From Nitrososphaerales archaeon TH526 (lineage in GTDB: Archaea > Thermoproteota > Nitrososphaeria > Nitrososphaerales > Nitrososphaeraceae): a stretch of 12,756 nt of DNA. Below the pieces are notes generated by a model. That model was not told the origin of the DNA. It did no database searches and was given only the letters and a program-made list of their open reading frames with translations. The stretch lies in contig JAATVR010000158.1 of the NCBI GenBank assembly GCA_014523665.1, positions 1-12,756 of the forward strand, written 5' to 3'. Positions 5,857 to 12,756 of the stretch are shown one piece after another (position 1 is the first letter of the stretch; each line of letters starts with the position of its first letter). Both the position numbers and the translations under genes were made by a program.

Positions 5857-6294
5857 TTGAAAGAGATAATCACTAGGATAGAAATTAGATCAAACCCGGA
5901 GAAGGTTTGGAAAATATTAACTGACTTTCAATTATATGAATACTGGAACCCGTTCATAATTAGGGTTGCTGGGTCTCCTATTAGGGGAGAAAAGATCGAA
6001 ATAGAATTAAGGACAGCAGCTCAAAAAACACGCGTTTACCGCCCAGTAATGACTAAGGTGGATCCTCCTACAGAATTGAGATGGTATGGAAAGGCTATTC
6101 TTCCTCTGATATTGGATGGAGAGCATATCTTTACGATCCAAGAGAACGAGGGGCATAATGTAATCTTTACTCAAAAAGAGATATTTAAGGGATTGGGAGC
6201 ATATTTGGGGAATGCCAGAATGTTCGATGATATTCGGAAAAGCTTCCAAATGATGAATTCTAGTTTAAAATCTAGAGCAGAGAGTAATGAATAG
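5857..6294 (+). CDS. SRPBCC (START/Bet v1-like) domain protein, ligand unknown
   Basis: A 145-residue single-domain protein of the helix-grip SRPBCC superfamily, which binds hydrophobic ligands in a deep cavity. The N-terminus, IEIRSNPEKVWKILTDFQLYEYWNPF in pattern, is the typical first strand followed by the two short helices with a WNP motif at about residues 30-32. The middle shows alternating strands (KIEIELRTA, YRPVMTKVDPPTELRWYG) and the HIFTIQENEGHNVIFTQKE pair near 89-107, and the last helix starts at about residue 119. There is no signal peptide and no membrane segment. The TTG start is the first start codon after an in-frame TGA at 5836-5838, and homology begins at once. It follows the CBS gene by 110 bp. 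The ligand and role are not predictable from this sequence. Confidence 0.82.
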   Translation: MKEIITRIEIRSNPEKVWKILTDFQLYEYWNPFIIRVAGSPIRGEKIEIELRTAAQKTRVYRPVMTKVDPPTELRWYGKAILPLILDGEHIFTIQENEGHNVIFTQKEIFKGLGAYLGNARMFDDIRKSFQMMNSSLKSRAESNE

Positions 6295-6330
6295 TTTACT
6301 TCTGAATATTGTCAGATTATGACTCATGCC

Positions 6331-6374
6331 TTTGTGTTCTTCTCCCTATTGATCGATTTTGATCCTTCTGTTTG
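6331..6374 (+). terminator. Pyrimidine-rich possible terminator after the SRPBCC gene
   Basis: Starting 37 bases after the stop codon, this stretch is rich in T and C, with several TTT and TTTT runs, which suits archaeal transcription termination. There is no clear hairpin, so the call rests on composition only. Confidence 0.3.
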
Positions 6375-6431
6375 ACAGTAATGTGCCTATAGAACAGGTA
6401 CTACCTTGAATTATGTTCTATTCTGACAGTA
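6373..6431. repeat. Small inverted repeat flanked by an 8-bp direct repeat
   Basis: ATAGAAC (6389-6395) and GTTCTAT (6415-6421) are exact inverted copies around a 19-base loop. The unit is flanked by TGACAGTA at 6373-6380 and again at 6424-6431. The arrangement resembles a tiny insertion with a target duplication, or a regulatory hairpin, but all units are short enough to arise by chance. Confidence 0.35.
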
Positions 6432-6505
6432 TTTCGTAACTTGACGCAAACTATCTCTTAACAAGACGCTCAAGATGTCTCAACTCTAGTTAATCAAAGG
6501 GATGC

Positions 6506-6545
6506 TTCAAAACTATCACTCGCATTCCGTTTTTCAAAACTATCA
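6506..6545. repeat. 13-bp direct repeat (TTCAAAACTATCA), with weaker copies around it
   Basis: TTCAAAACTATCA occurs exactly at 6506-6518 and 6533-6545, start to start 27 bases. Shorter relatives occur at 6447-6455 (CAAACTATC) and 6616-6623 (CAAACTAT), and CTATCAAAAG is at 6558-6567. They could be binding sites or the remains of a repeat; no gene start is near enough to make them a clear operator. Confidence 0.4.
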
Positions 6546-6735
6546 AAGTTTAGAATTCTATCAAAAGTGATCACAGATGGCTTAAGTTTTACTATATACA
6601 GTTTTAGCGATAAGACAAACTATAACCTGATGGAACAGGCAAAATGATCCGTAATGCTGCTACTGTAGCCTAGTAATTGAGAACACCATTACTGTGGAAA
6701 ATCACAATATTTACAATAGTTACGATATATGGAGC

Positions 6736-8130
6736 TTAACTCCTTTTATATTTTATACATCTGTCTAAAATTCTTCCAAGTATTCTAGTATCCGCAAAAT
6801 GTAAGTGCATATATGATGCAACGCACGTATTAAAGGTTAAACCATCGTACTTTCCATTTATCCCTCGTCCTCTTTGCATGTCAAATGAGAATTGAGAGTC
6901 TGAAGATATATTTACTAATTCAGAGTAGTGAAATTCGTGGCCGTGAATATTGGAAATTCGACCCATTAGCTCACCACTGCCTTGAGCCTGAGTGTACCCA
7001 ATTGTAACTCGGTTGGTCATAGATGTTTCTGTATCAAAAATACCGACCATCGAGTATCTTCCTTGATTCTTTCTTCGATTGTCATTTATTGCTTTTGTCA
7101 GGTACATTAGACCCCCACATTCCGCCAGCGTGGGCATTCCATTAACAATTGATTTGTGTATTGACTTTTTCATTGAATTGTTTATTTCTAATCGTTGTGC
7201 CAATATTTCAGGAAAACCACCGCCTATCAAGAGTCCATCAACATTAATCGGTATTGACCTATCTTTGATAGGGCTAAAAAAAACTAATGAAACACCATTT
7301 TTCCGAAGTGAACTTAGATTATCATAATAATAAAAATTGAATGACTCATCAAATGCGACAGCAACTTTACATACGGGTTCTCTTTCATCTTTAAGTAGTC
7401 GGTAAGATGTGCTTTGATTTCTTTTGCTGCTCTTCAACGACAGTATACTGTCAAGGTTAATCTGATCAGCAACATATTTAGCACAATTCAGTATAGCATT
7501 TTTTGCCTTTCCTTTGATTTCAATAGGGGGGATAAGCCCCAAATACCTTTCGAGAGAACGGATCTCCTCATTTCGGTAAATGATCCCCAGAAGTTTTTTC
7601 TTTGCCTGAATACCCAGTGCTTCGAGTATCATGCTTGAATGCTTTTGGCTGGCAACATTGTTTATGATAATCCCTGCCACATTCAGACGAGGATCAAGCT
7701 CAGTATACCCAAGAATCATGGCAGCTATAGAATGTGAAGTTTTGGCTGCATCTACCACCAAAATGACTGATGCATCAAGTATCTTAGAGATGTGCGCAGT
7801 GCTTCCGAAATTCCTCTTTCCAGAGATTCCGTCAAATAGGCCCATTACCCCCTCAATTACTGAGAGATCTGCATCCCAAGAGTTTCTATCAAAGCATTCC
7901 AACACCCCTTTTTTTCCCATTAGCCAGAGATCAAGGTTCCTTGACTGACGACCAGTAACGAACGTGTGGTAGCAAGGATCGATAAAGTCTGGTCCAATCT
8001 TAAAGGGTTGAACCATATATCCACATTCTGCAAGCTTATGCATAATTCCCATTGATACAGTTGTTTTTCCTACTCCACTAGTTGTTCCAGCTATGACAAT
8101 CACCGGCTTTTGCAATAGGTACCTGCTCAC
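6736..8130 (-). CDS. cbiA: Cobyrinate a,c-diamide synthase CbiA
   Basis: CbiA amidates the a and c side chains of cobyrinate using ATP and glutamine. The 464-residue protein has the normal two-domain layout. The N-terminal synthetase domain has the P-loop GTTSGVGKTT (15-24), FKIGPDFIDPCYH (43-55) and SVIEGVMGLFDG (90-101). The C-terminal class I glutaminase domain has GGGFPE (303-308), the nucleophile Cys338 in LAECGGLMYL, GHEFHYSE (397-404) and the catalytic His region SYMHLHF (439-445). It starts at GTG 8130 as drawn. A TTG at 8113-8115 gives MQKPVIVIAGTTSG, which fits the family start better and has an AGGTGA 11 bases before it, so the true protein may be 459 residues. It lies on the opposite strand from the other cbi genes, 74 bp after uvrC, so it is probably controlled apart from them. 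Confidence 0.95.
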   Translation of the reverse strand: MSRYLLQKPVIVIAGTTSGVGKTTVSMGIMHKLAECGYMVQPFKIGPDFIDPCYHTFVTGRQSRNLDLWLMGKKGVLECFDRNSWDADLSVIEGVMGLFDGISGKRNFGSTAHISKILDASVILVVDAAKTSHSIAAMILGYTELDPRLNVAGIIINNVASQKHSSMILEALGIQAKKKLLGIIYRNEEIRSLERYLGLIPPIEIKGKAKNAILNCAKYVADQINLDSILSLKSSKRNQSTSYRLLKDEREPVCKVAVAFDESFNFYYYDNLSSLRKNGVSLVFFSPIKDRSIPINVDGLLIGGGFPEILAQRLEINNSMKKSIHKSIVNGMPTLAECGGLMYLTKAINDNRRKNQGRYSMVGIFDTETSMTNRVTIGYTQAQGSGELMGRISNIHGHEFHYSELVNISSDSQFSFDMQRGRGINGKYDGLTFNTCVASYMHLHFADTRILGRILDRCIKYKRS

Positions 8131-8132
8131 CT
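8127..8132 (-). promoter_or_regulatory. Shine-Dalgarno-like AGGTGA overlapping the cbiA GTG
   Basis: On the minus strand AGGTGA covers the GTG at 8128-8130. It would serve as a ribosome site for the TTG at 8113-8115, spaced 11 bases, much as the same hexamer precedes the SRPBCC gene by 10. This supports the shorter cbiA start, though chance cannot be excluded. Confidence 0.35.
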
Positions 8133-8170
8133 CATAAACCCGTTTACGTAGTGTTCAGAGCCAAATTGAA

Positions 8171-8182
8171 TTCAAAAAATGG
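8171..8182 (-). terminator. T-tract terminator after uvrC
   Basis: The minus strand reads CCATTTTTTGAA here, a run of six T about 25 bases after the uvrC stop and ahead of cbiA. That fits an archaeal T-rich stop signal for the uvrA-uvrC transcript. Read-through into cbiA remains possible, because no strong TATA box for cbiA is seen in the 74-bp gap. Confidence 0.35.
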
Positions 8183-8204
8183 TTGAATGAACTTTCTTTC
8201 GTGA

Positions 8205-9851
8205 TCATATCCCCACCGTGTTTCTGCGAATGTTGATGTTGTATTTAAGACCGAACCTGTGAGATTCATCCCTTACATATCGAAGTAGCTTTAGCCCTTC
8301 ATCATTGGCGGGAAGAATCAGAGGCCATTTTCTACCAATTGTATAAATTTCTTCGTTACCTTTTGCAAGAGAAATACAAGGTATCTCCAAGCCAAGAGAT
8401 CTCAAGGTTCTGATCGCACAGTTCAGCTGTCCCTTCCCCCCATCTATAAGTATCATATCGGGGAGAGGCAAACCCTTACTTACACTCTCAACAGAATCTG
8501 GCCGATATCTTCTCCTAACTATCTCTTCTATCATAACAAAATCATTTTGTATTCCCTTGTTTTGTATTCTGAATCTCCGATATCCGGATTTAGAACATTC
8601 GCCATTTACGAATCGTACACATGCACCGACTGCTATACTTGTTCCTAAATTTGATACATCGAAACAGTCAATAATATATGGTATAGAATTTAGTTGTAGC
8701 TTGTTCCTTAGATTTAAAAGAGACGGATGATATCCCTGTTCAACATACAGTATTAAGTTTGTCATAATTAAATCCATAATTTTATTTCTGTCATCATGAT
8801 GGAGCCCCTTTTGCACTGGTAGTATTGATACTTTGTGTCCAGAGATAGTTTCCAAATACTCTTTAAGTGCATCAGCCTCTTGAATTCTTTCGTTTGTAAA
8901 TATATACCTTGGAATAGTACTATTAGAATGATAGTATTGAGATATGAAAGTAGATAAGGAGTTATCCCCTACGATATGAAAACGAGTATGATTTCTGTCC
9001 ATAATTACTCCCTTTCTACGCTTCAATGTAAGTACGTGGGCAACCCCTATATCTTCATTTTTCATGATGCCAAAGAATTCTTCATCTGCACCCCGGTTTG
9101 AATTTGCTTCTATTTTTTGCTTTACTGTTATATTCTCAAGCCTTTGAATTGTATCACGGAGGTCCTTTGCTTGCTCATATTTGTGATTTCTTGATGCTTC
9201 AGTCATCTCTTCCTTCAATCTGCTTTTTAGTGATTCCATATCGCTCCTTTTTGTAAGCACCTCATGCAACATAGCTACCTTGTCCATATATTGTTCCTTT
9301 GTTACATTCCCAATACATGGAGCCTCACAATTCTTAATAAAAAACTCTAAACAAGGTTTTTTAGGTAATTTTTTACAAATCCTTACCTTAAACAATCTTC
9401 TCAACGATCCTGTAGACAATATCTTGGAGCTGCCATAAACAAATGGACCGTAGACCTTTCCCTTAGGACCAAAAAAGTCCCCGTTTCGATTCCTTCGCGC
9501 GACAAGAAGGCGAGGGAATTCCTCCTGGGTTATTTTCAGATATGTATATTTTTGTTGATACTTCAGCTCAATATTAAACATTGGCCTATACTGTTTTATC
9601 AAACTTGATTCAAGAAGAAATGCTTCAGTTTCGTTAAGGGTAACAACGAAATCAATGTCTGCAACCCTTGAGAGTAATCGTGCAGTCTTGATCGAGTGAT
9701 AACCGTCGTCAACCTTGTTCACAACATAACTTTTTAGTCTCTTTTTTAGATTTTTTGCTTTGCCAATATATATAATTCGACCACTCTGGTCTTTCATAAA
9801 ATAGACACCCGGGCCGTCGGGGACGTGAATAATCTTTTGTTCTAAACTCAT
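8205..9851 (-). CDS. uvrC: Excinuclease ABC subunit C, lacking the C-terminal HhH region
   Basis: UvrC makes both cuts around a DNA lesion after UvrA and UvrB have marked it. The 548-residue protein shows, in order: a GIY-YIG nuclease domain (about 9-92, with GPGVYFMK at 13-20, IYIGKAKNLKKRL at 27-39 and Glu81); four cysteines (159, 167, 175, 179) in the pattern linked to an iron-sulfur cluster in bacterial UvrC; a UVR helical pair for UvrB contact (about 208-242); and the RNase H-like 5' nuclease domain with its acidic set, Asp398 in DCFDVSN, Asp437, Asp470 in LIDGGKGQL, and His531 in RDESHRF. It then stops at residue 548, where bacterial UvrC continues with a helix-hairpin-helix pair. The next 74 bp cannot encode that region, so this is not a simple frameshift. 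The ATG overlaps the uvrA stop (TAATG), indicating coupled translation. Confidence 0.96.
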   Translation of the reverse strand: MSLEQKIIHVPDGPGVYFMKDQSGRIIYIGKAKNLKKRLKSYVVNKVDDGYHSIKTARLLSRVADIDFVVTLNETEAFLLESSLIKQYRPMFNIELKYQQKYTYLKITQEEFPRLLVARRNRNGDFFGPKGKVYGPFVYGSSKILSTGSLRRLFKVRICKKLPKKPCLEFFIKNCEAPCIGNVTKEQYMDKVAMLHEVLTKRSDMESLKSRLKEEMTEASRNHKYEQAKDLRDTIQRLENITVKQKIEANSNRGADEEFFGIMKNEDIGVAHVLTLKRRKGVIMDRNHTRFHIVGDNSLSTFISQYYHSNSTIPRYIFTNERIQEADALKEYLETISGHKVSILPVQKGLHHDDRNKIMDLIMTNLILYVEQGYHPSLLNLRNKLQLNSIPYIIDCFDVSNLGTSIAVGACVRFVNGECSKSGYRRFRIQNKGIQNDFVMIEEIVRRRYRPDSVESVSKGLPLPDMILIDGGKGQLNCAIRTLRSLGLEIPCISLAKGNEEIYTIGRKWPLILPANDEGLKLLRYVRDESHRFGLKYNINIRRNTVGI

Positions 9852-12756
9852 TACTTTGTGTCCTGTTCTCTTATCAGAGTGTTAAGCACCTTGTTTGGAA
9901 ACAATTTTGATTTGAGGTATTTACCTGTGTGACTGTTATCACATAGCGAGATCTCTTCAGGTGTGCCGCAAGCAACTATTCTTCCTCCCAATTGTCCTCC
10001 TTCAGGTCCAAGATCTATTATCCAGTCGGCAGAGGCGACTACATCTAAATTATGCTCTATAATGATTACAGTATTGCCAAGGTCAACTAATTTTTGCAGG
10101 ACATAAAGCAGTTTGCTAACGTCTGCAAAATGAAGCCCAGTAGTAGGCTCGTCAAGGACATAGACGGTATTTCCGGTGTCTTTTTTCGATAATTCTGCAG
10201 CAAGTTTGATCCTTTGAGACTCCCCACCTGAAAGTGTTGTCGCTGGTTGCCCCAGACGTATGTAACCTAGACCAACGTTACTAAGGAAGTTCAATTTTCT
10301 ATATATGTTGGGAATATTCGAAAAGAATTCGAGTGCTTCATCGACAGTCATAGCCAAGATATCTGCGACTGTCTTTTTCTTGAATGTAATGCTTAGCGTT
10401 TCTGAATTGTATCTTTTACCCTTACAGGTATCGCAGGTTACATATACGTCGGCTAGGAACTGCATCTCAATTCGTTTTACACCTACACCTTCACATTCTT
10501 CGCATCTGCCATCGGAAACATTAAAGGAAAACCTTCCAGGCTTGAATCCCTTTTCCTTTGCCATAGTAGTCTGTGCAAAGAGTTCCCTTATTGGAGTGAA
10601 TGCATTTACGTACGTTGCGGCATTAGATCTGGGGGTACGACCAATCGGGGATTGATCGATTCCTATAACCTTGTCTACCAATTCTAGTCCTGAAATGCCT
10701 TTGTGTTTTCCGATCCGTTCTCGAGAATGATAGAAATGAGCTGATAATCCGTTAAATAGTATATCATTGACTAGAGTAGACTTCCCTGAACCTGACACAC
10801 CAGTGACTAGAGTCAAGCAACCCAATGGGAAGGAGACATCAATACTCTTTAAATTATTCTCCTCCGCTCTATGGACAGTGATGAATTTATTGGGGCTCCT
10901 TCTCCTATCCTTTGGTCGTGTGACAAGCAAGGAGCCAGTTAGGTATTTGCCTGTAATAGATTCAACCGACCTAGATACGTCTTCTACAGTCCCGCTTGCT
11001 ACTACCTTGCCTCCATGGTTACCAGCTCCTGGTCCCAGATCTAATACCCAATCAGAACTTCTTATCACCTCCTCATCATGTTCGACGATGATAAGAGAAT
11101 TTCCTAGCTCCTTAAGTTTTTTCAGCGTCGCTATGAGCTTAGCGTTATCCCTCTGATGTAACCCAATTGTCGGCTCATCGAGGACATAGAGTACCCCAGA
11201 AAGATTTGAACCAATTTGAGTAGCCAACCTAATTCGTTGCGATTCACCACCTGACAATGTAGATACTGTACGATTTAGCTGTAGATAGTCTAAGCCTACA
11301 TCCAATAGAAATTGTAGGCGAGCCTTTACCTCTTTTAATATAGTTCTTGAAATGATGAGATCATTTGTCGAAAGCGCGATTTGTTTAAAGAATTCCAAGC
11401 AATCTCCAATTGAAAGATTGCACACGTCCATTATGGATTTCCCACCAATCTTTACTGAGAGAGCTTCCATTCTAAGCCTGTTCCCCTTACAAAACTCACA
11501 CAGGTGTTCACGCATATACTTGGCTATTTCTTCTCGCTTTGATTCGGATTCTGTTTGACCAAAGAGCCTTTCCAAATTGGGAATAACGCCTTCGAAATTT
11601 CCAATGTATTCCCACTTACTCTCCGAATTTCTCGATTTGTAAATATATCGAATGCGTCTGTCTGTCCCATATAGGATTACTCTAAGCTGATCTTCAGTAA
11701 ATTTGGCGATAGGTACGTTCAAATTAAAGCCGAAATGTTTACCAACATCTCTGAGTTTAGACGACCTGAAAGAAGCAAACCTTCCTAACCATGGCTTGAT
11801 GGCCCCTTCCAATATGCTTTTCGACCTGTCTGGAATTATTAAATCAGGGTCGAATTTTAACTTAAAGCCTAATCCATTGCAGGCCTTGCAAGCTCCAAAT
11901 GGTGAATTAAATGAAAAGGAGCGAGGTTCCAGCTCCCCCATGCTCAGCCCACATTTAGGGCACGCATTTTGCTGAGAATAAAGGGATATTTCGTTATCCA
12001 CCAGCATCGCAACCAATCCGTTGCCTATCCTCAACGCCAATTGGACTGATTCAATCACCCGACCACGCTCTTCCTTAGAAATTTCCAGCCTATCGACAAC
12101 CACCTCGATAGAGTGTTTTTTTTGCTTATCCAAAATAGGCAAATTTGACTCCCTTTCGGCATCATCACCTACTCGGTCCCTGCTAACGTACCTGTCTAAA
12201 TTCGTCAATTCGCCATCAATTCTAACCCTTGGAAATCCGTCTTTTCTTAGGCCTTCCAGTAGCTTTCTATAGGATCCCTTCTTCTCTCGTACTAATGGGG
12301 CGAGAAGAATCCCATTTTTTGCTTCAAAAGTTGTAAGTATCGAATCACTAATGGCCTCTGTTGATTGTCTACTGATTCTTCGCTTACAATTGGGGCAGAA
12401 CGGAATACCGATTCGAGCGTACAGCAAACGTAGATAGTCATAAATCTCTGTAACCGTGCCCACCGTAGACCGCGGGTTCTTATTTGTCGTTTTCTGCTGA
12501 ATCGAAATAGCCGGAGATAGTCCATCAATTGAATCAATATCAGGTTTGTCCATCAGTTCTAAAAATTGTCTGGCATAGGCTGATAATGACTCTACGTATC
12601 TGCGTTGTCCCTCCGCATATATGGTATCAAATGCAAGAGTAGACTTGCCTGAGCCTGACAGACCAGTAAAGACTACTAATTTATCCCTTGGAATAGTAAC
12701 ACTTATGTTCTTCAAGTTATGCTCGCGCGCTCCCTTTACGATTATTTTGTCAACCA
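9851..12756 (-). CDS. uvrA: Excinuclease ABC subunit A (5' end at the window edge)
   Basis: UvrA is the damage-sensing ABC ATPase dimer of nucleotide excision repair. The frame stays open to the right edge and reads [16 protein letters not shown] before the first P-loop. The last two bases of the window are TG on the coding strand in the start-codon position, so the start codon (NTG) is probably cut by a single base, giving about 968 residues. Numbered that way: Walker A GLSGSGKS at 32-39; zinc cysteines 266, 269, 290 and 293; signature LSGGESQRI at 501-509; VLDEP at 525-529; second Walker [10 protein letters not shown] at 653-661; second zinc site 752, 755, 775 and 778; second LSGGESQRI at 842-850; [10 protein letters not shown] at 867-876. 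Both ATPase halves and the zinc module that contacts DNA look intact. CPNC (121-124) and CEFC (420-423) are further cysteine pairs typical of the family. uvrC follows with a one-base overlap; uvrB may lie upstream, outside the window. Confidence 0.97.
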   Translation of the reverse strand, partial: VDKIIVKGAREHNLKNISVTIPRDKLVVFTGLSGSGKSTLAFDTIYAEGQRRYVESLSAYARQFLELMDKPDIDSIDGLSPAISIQQKTTNKNPRSTVGTVTEIYDYLRLLYARIGIPFCPNCKRRISRQSTEAISDSILTTFEAKNGILLAPLVREKKGSYRKLLEGLRKDGFPRVRIDGELTNLDRYVSRDRVGDDAERESNLPILDKQKKHSIEVVVDRLEISKEERGRVIESVQLALRIGNGLVAMLVDNEISLYSQQNACPKCGLSMGELEPRSFSFNSPFGACKACNGLGFKLKFDPDLIIPDRSKSILEGAIKPWLGRFASFRSSKLRDVGKHFGFNLNVPIAKFTEDQLRVILYGTDRRIRYIYKSRNSESKWEYIGNFEGVIPNLERLFGQTESESKREEIAKYMREHLCEFCKGNRLRMEALSVKIGGKSIMDVCNLSIGDCLEFFKQIALSTNDLIISRTILKEVKARLQFLLDVGLDYLQLNRTVSTLSGGESQRIRLATQIGSNLSGVLYVLDEPTIGLHQRDNAKLIATLKKLKELGNSLIIVEHDEEVIRSSDWVLDLGPGAGNHGGKVVASGTVEDVSRSVESITGKYLTGSLLVTRPKDRRRSPNKFITVHRAEENNLKSIDVSFPLGCLTLVTGVSGSGKSTLVNDILFNGLSAHFYHSRERIGKHKGISGLELVDKVIGIDQSPIGRTPRSNAATYVNAFTPIRELFAQTTMAKEKGFKPGRFSFNVSDGRCEECEGVGVKRIEMQFLADVYVTCDTCKGKRYNSETLSITFKKKTVADILAMTVDEALEFFSNIPNIYRKLNFLSNVGLGYIRLGQPATTLSGGESQRIKLAAELSKKDTGNTVYVLDEPTTGLHFADVSKLLYVLQKLVDLGNTVIIIEHNLDVVASADWIIDLGPEGGQLGGRIVACGTPEEISLCDNSHTGKYLKSKLFPNKVLNTLIREQDTK

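Larger units (their letters stand above)
6295..6735. other. 441-bp non-coding region between convergent genes
   Basis: No open frame of believable length and no tRNA or rRNA signature is visible on either strand. The region is AT-rich. It holds a pyrimidine-rich stretch just after the SRPBCC gene, short direct and inverted repeats (entered separately), a TATA-like TTTACTATATA at 6588-6598 on the plus strand with no gene behind it, and a hairpin AGTAAT (6672-6677) with ATTACT (6688-6693). It separates the plus-strand genes from the minus-strand cbiA-uvrC-uvrA block, so both transcription units must end here. Confidence 0.7.

Noticed and set aside
6588..6650. TATA-like TTTACTATATA in the convergent gap followed by an ATG near 6630.
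   Set aside because: The frame after that ATG is only five codons, and no other gene or RNA signature follows, so there is no support for a transcript.
8131..8204. Frameshift remains of a UvrC helix-hairpin-helix domain after the uvrC stop.
   Set aside because: The 74 bp are too short for the domain, and no frame shows the glycine-rich hairpin motif. The truncation looks real.
12713..12715. TTG as the start of uvrA.
   Set aside because: The frame continues upstream as [13 protein letters not shown], the conserved UvrA N-terminus, so the true start is at the window edge.
1..12756. CRISPR array, insertion sequence, toxin-antitoxin, defence or phage genes.
   Set aside because: No regularly spaced repeats, transposase motifs, terminal repeats of an insertion element or defence-type proteins are visible; all sizeable frames are accounted for by housekeeping and cobalamin genes.

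Overview
This window looks archaeal and most probably comes from a member of the Nitrososphaerota (Thaumarchaeota). The evidence is indirect. Base composition is AT-leaning. Most plus-strand genes have no Shine-Dalgarno sequence and begin at TTG or at an ATG close behind a TATA-like box, as in leaderless archaeal transcripts. The cobalamin genes are of the anaerobic (early cobalt) type, and a bacterial-type uvrA-uvrC pair is present, as in mesophilic archaea. The genus cannot be fixed from this sequence alone.

Layout from left to right. (1) 3-152: the last 49 codons of a bacterial-type S-adenosylmethionine synthetase (metK). (2) 279-1052: a classical short-chain dehydrogenase of unknown substrate. 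(3) 1170-5127: four plus-strand genes of anaerobic corrin-ring synthesis, cbiD, cbiG, cbiX and cbiC. A 252-bp gap between cbiD and cbiG holds two predicted RNA structures and then a TATA box for cbiG. cbiG and cbiX abut in the same frame across one stop codon, and cbiX runs into cbiC across an 18-bp perfect palindrome. (4) 5294-6294: a two-CBS-domain protein and an SRPBCC-fold protein. (5) 6295-6735: a 441-bp AT-rich region between convergent genes, with short repeats but no gene. (6) 6736-8130, minus strand: cbiA, the cobyrinate a,c-diamide synthase. (7) 8205-12756, minus strand: uvrA followed by uvrC, overlapping by one base. uvrA probably lacks only the first base of its start codon in this window.

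How the genes fit together. CbiX would insert cobalt into sirohydrochlorin. CbiG opens the lactone ring of cobalt-precorrin-5A, CbiD methylates C-1, CbiC moves the C-11 methyl to C-12 to give cobyrinate, and CbiA amidates side chains a and c. The other enzymes of the route (CbiL, CbiF/H, CbiE/T and a precorrin-6A reductase) are not here and must lie elsewhere if the pathway is complete. MetK next door would supply the methyl donor used by CbiD and the missing methyltransferases. UvrA and UvrC belong to nucleotide excision repair and have no evident link to the cobalamin genes.

The most interesting signals are the structured GC-rich island between cbiD and cbiG, the palindrome at the cbiX/cbiC junction, a two-repeat CbiX whose N-terminal repeat has lost both metal-binding histidines, and a UvrC that ends right after its RNase H-like domain and so lacks the C-terminal helix-hairpin-helix region. 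I did not find a clearly new multi-gene system.
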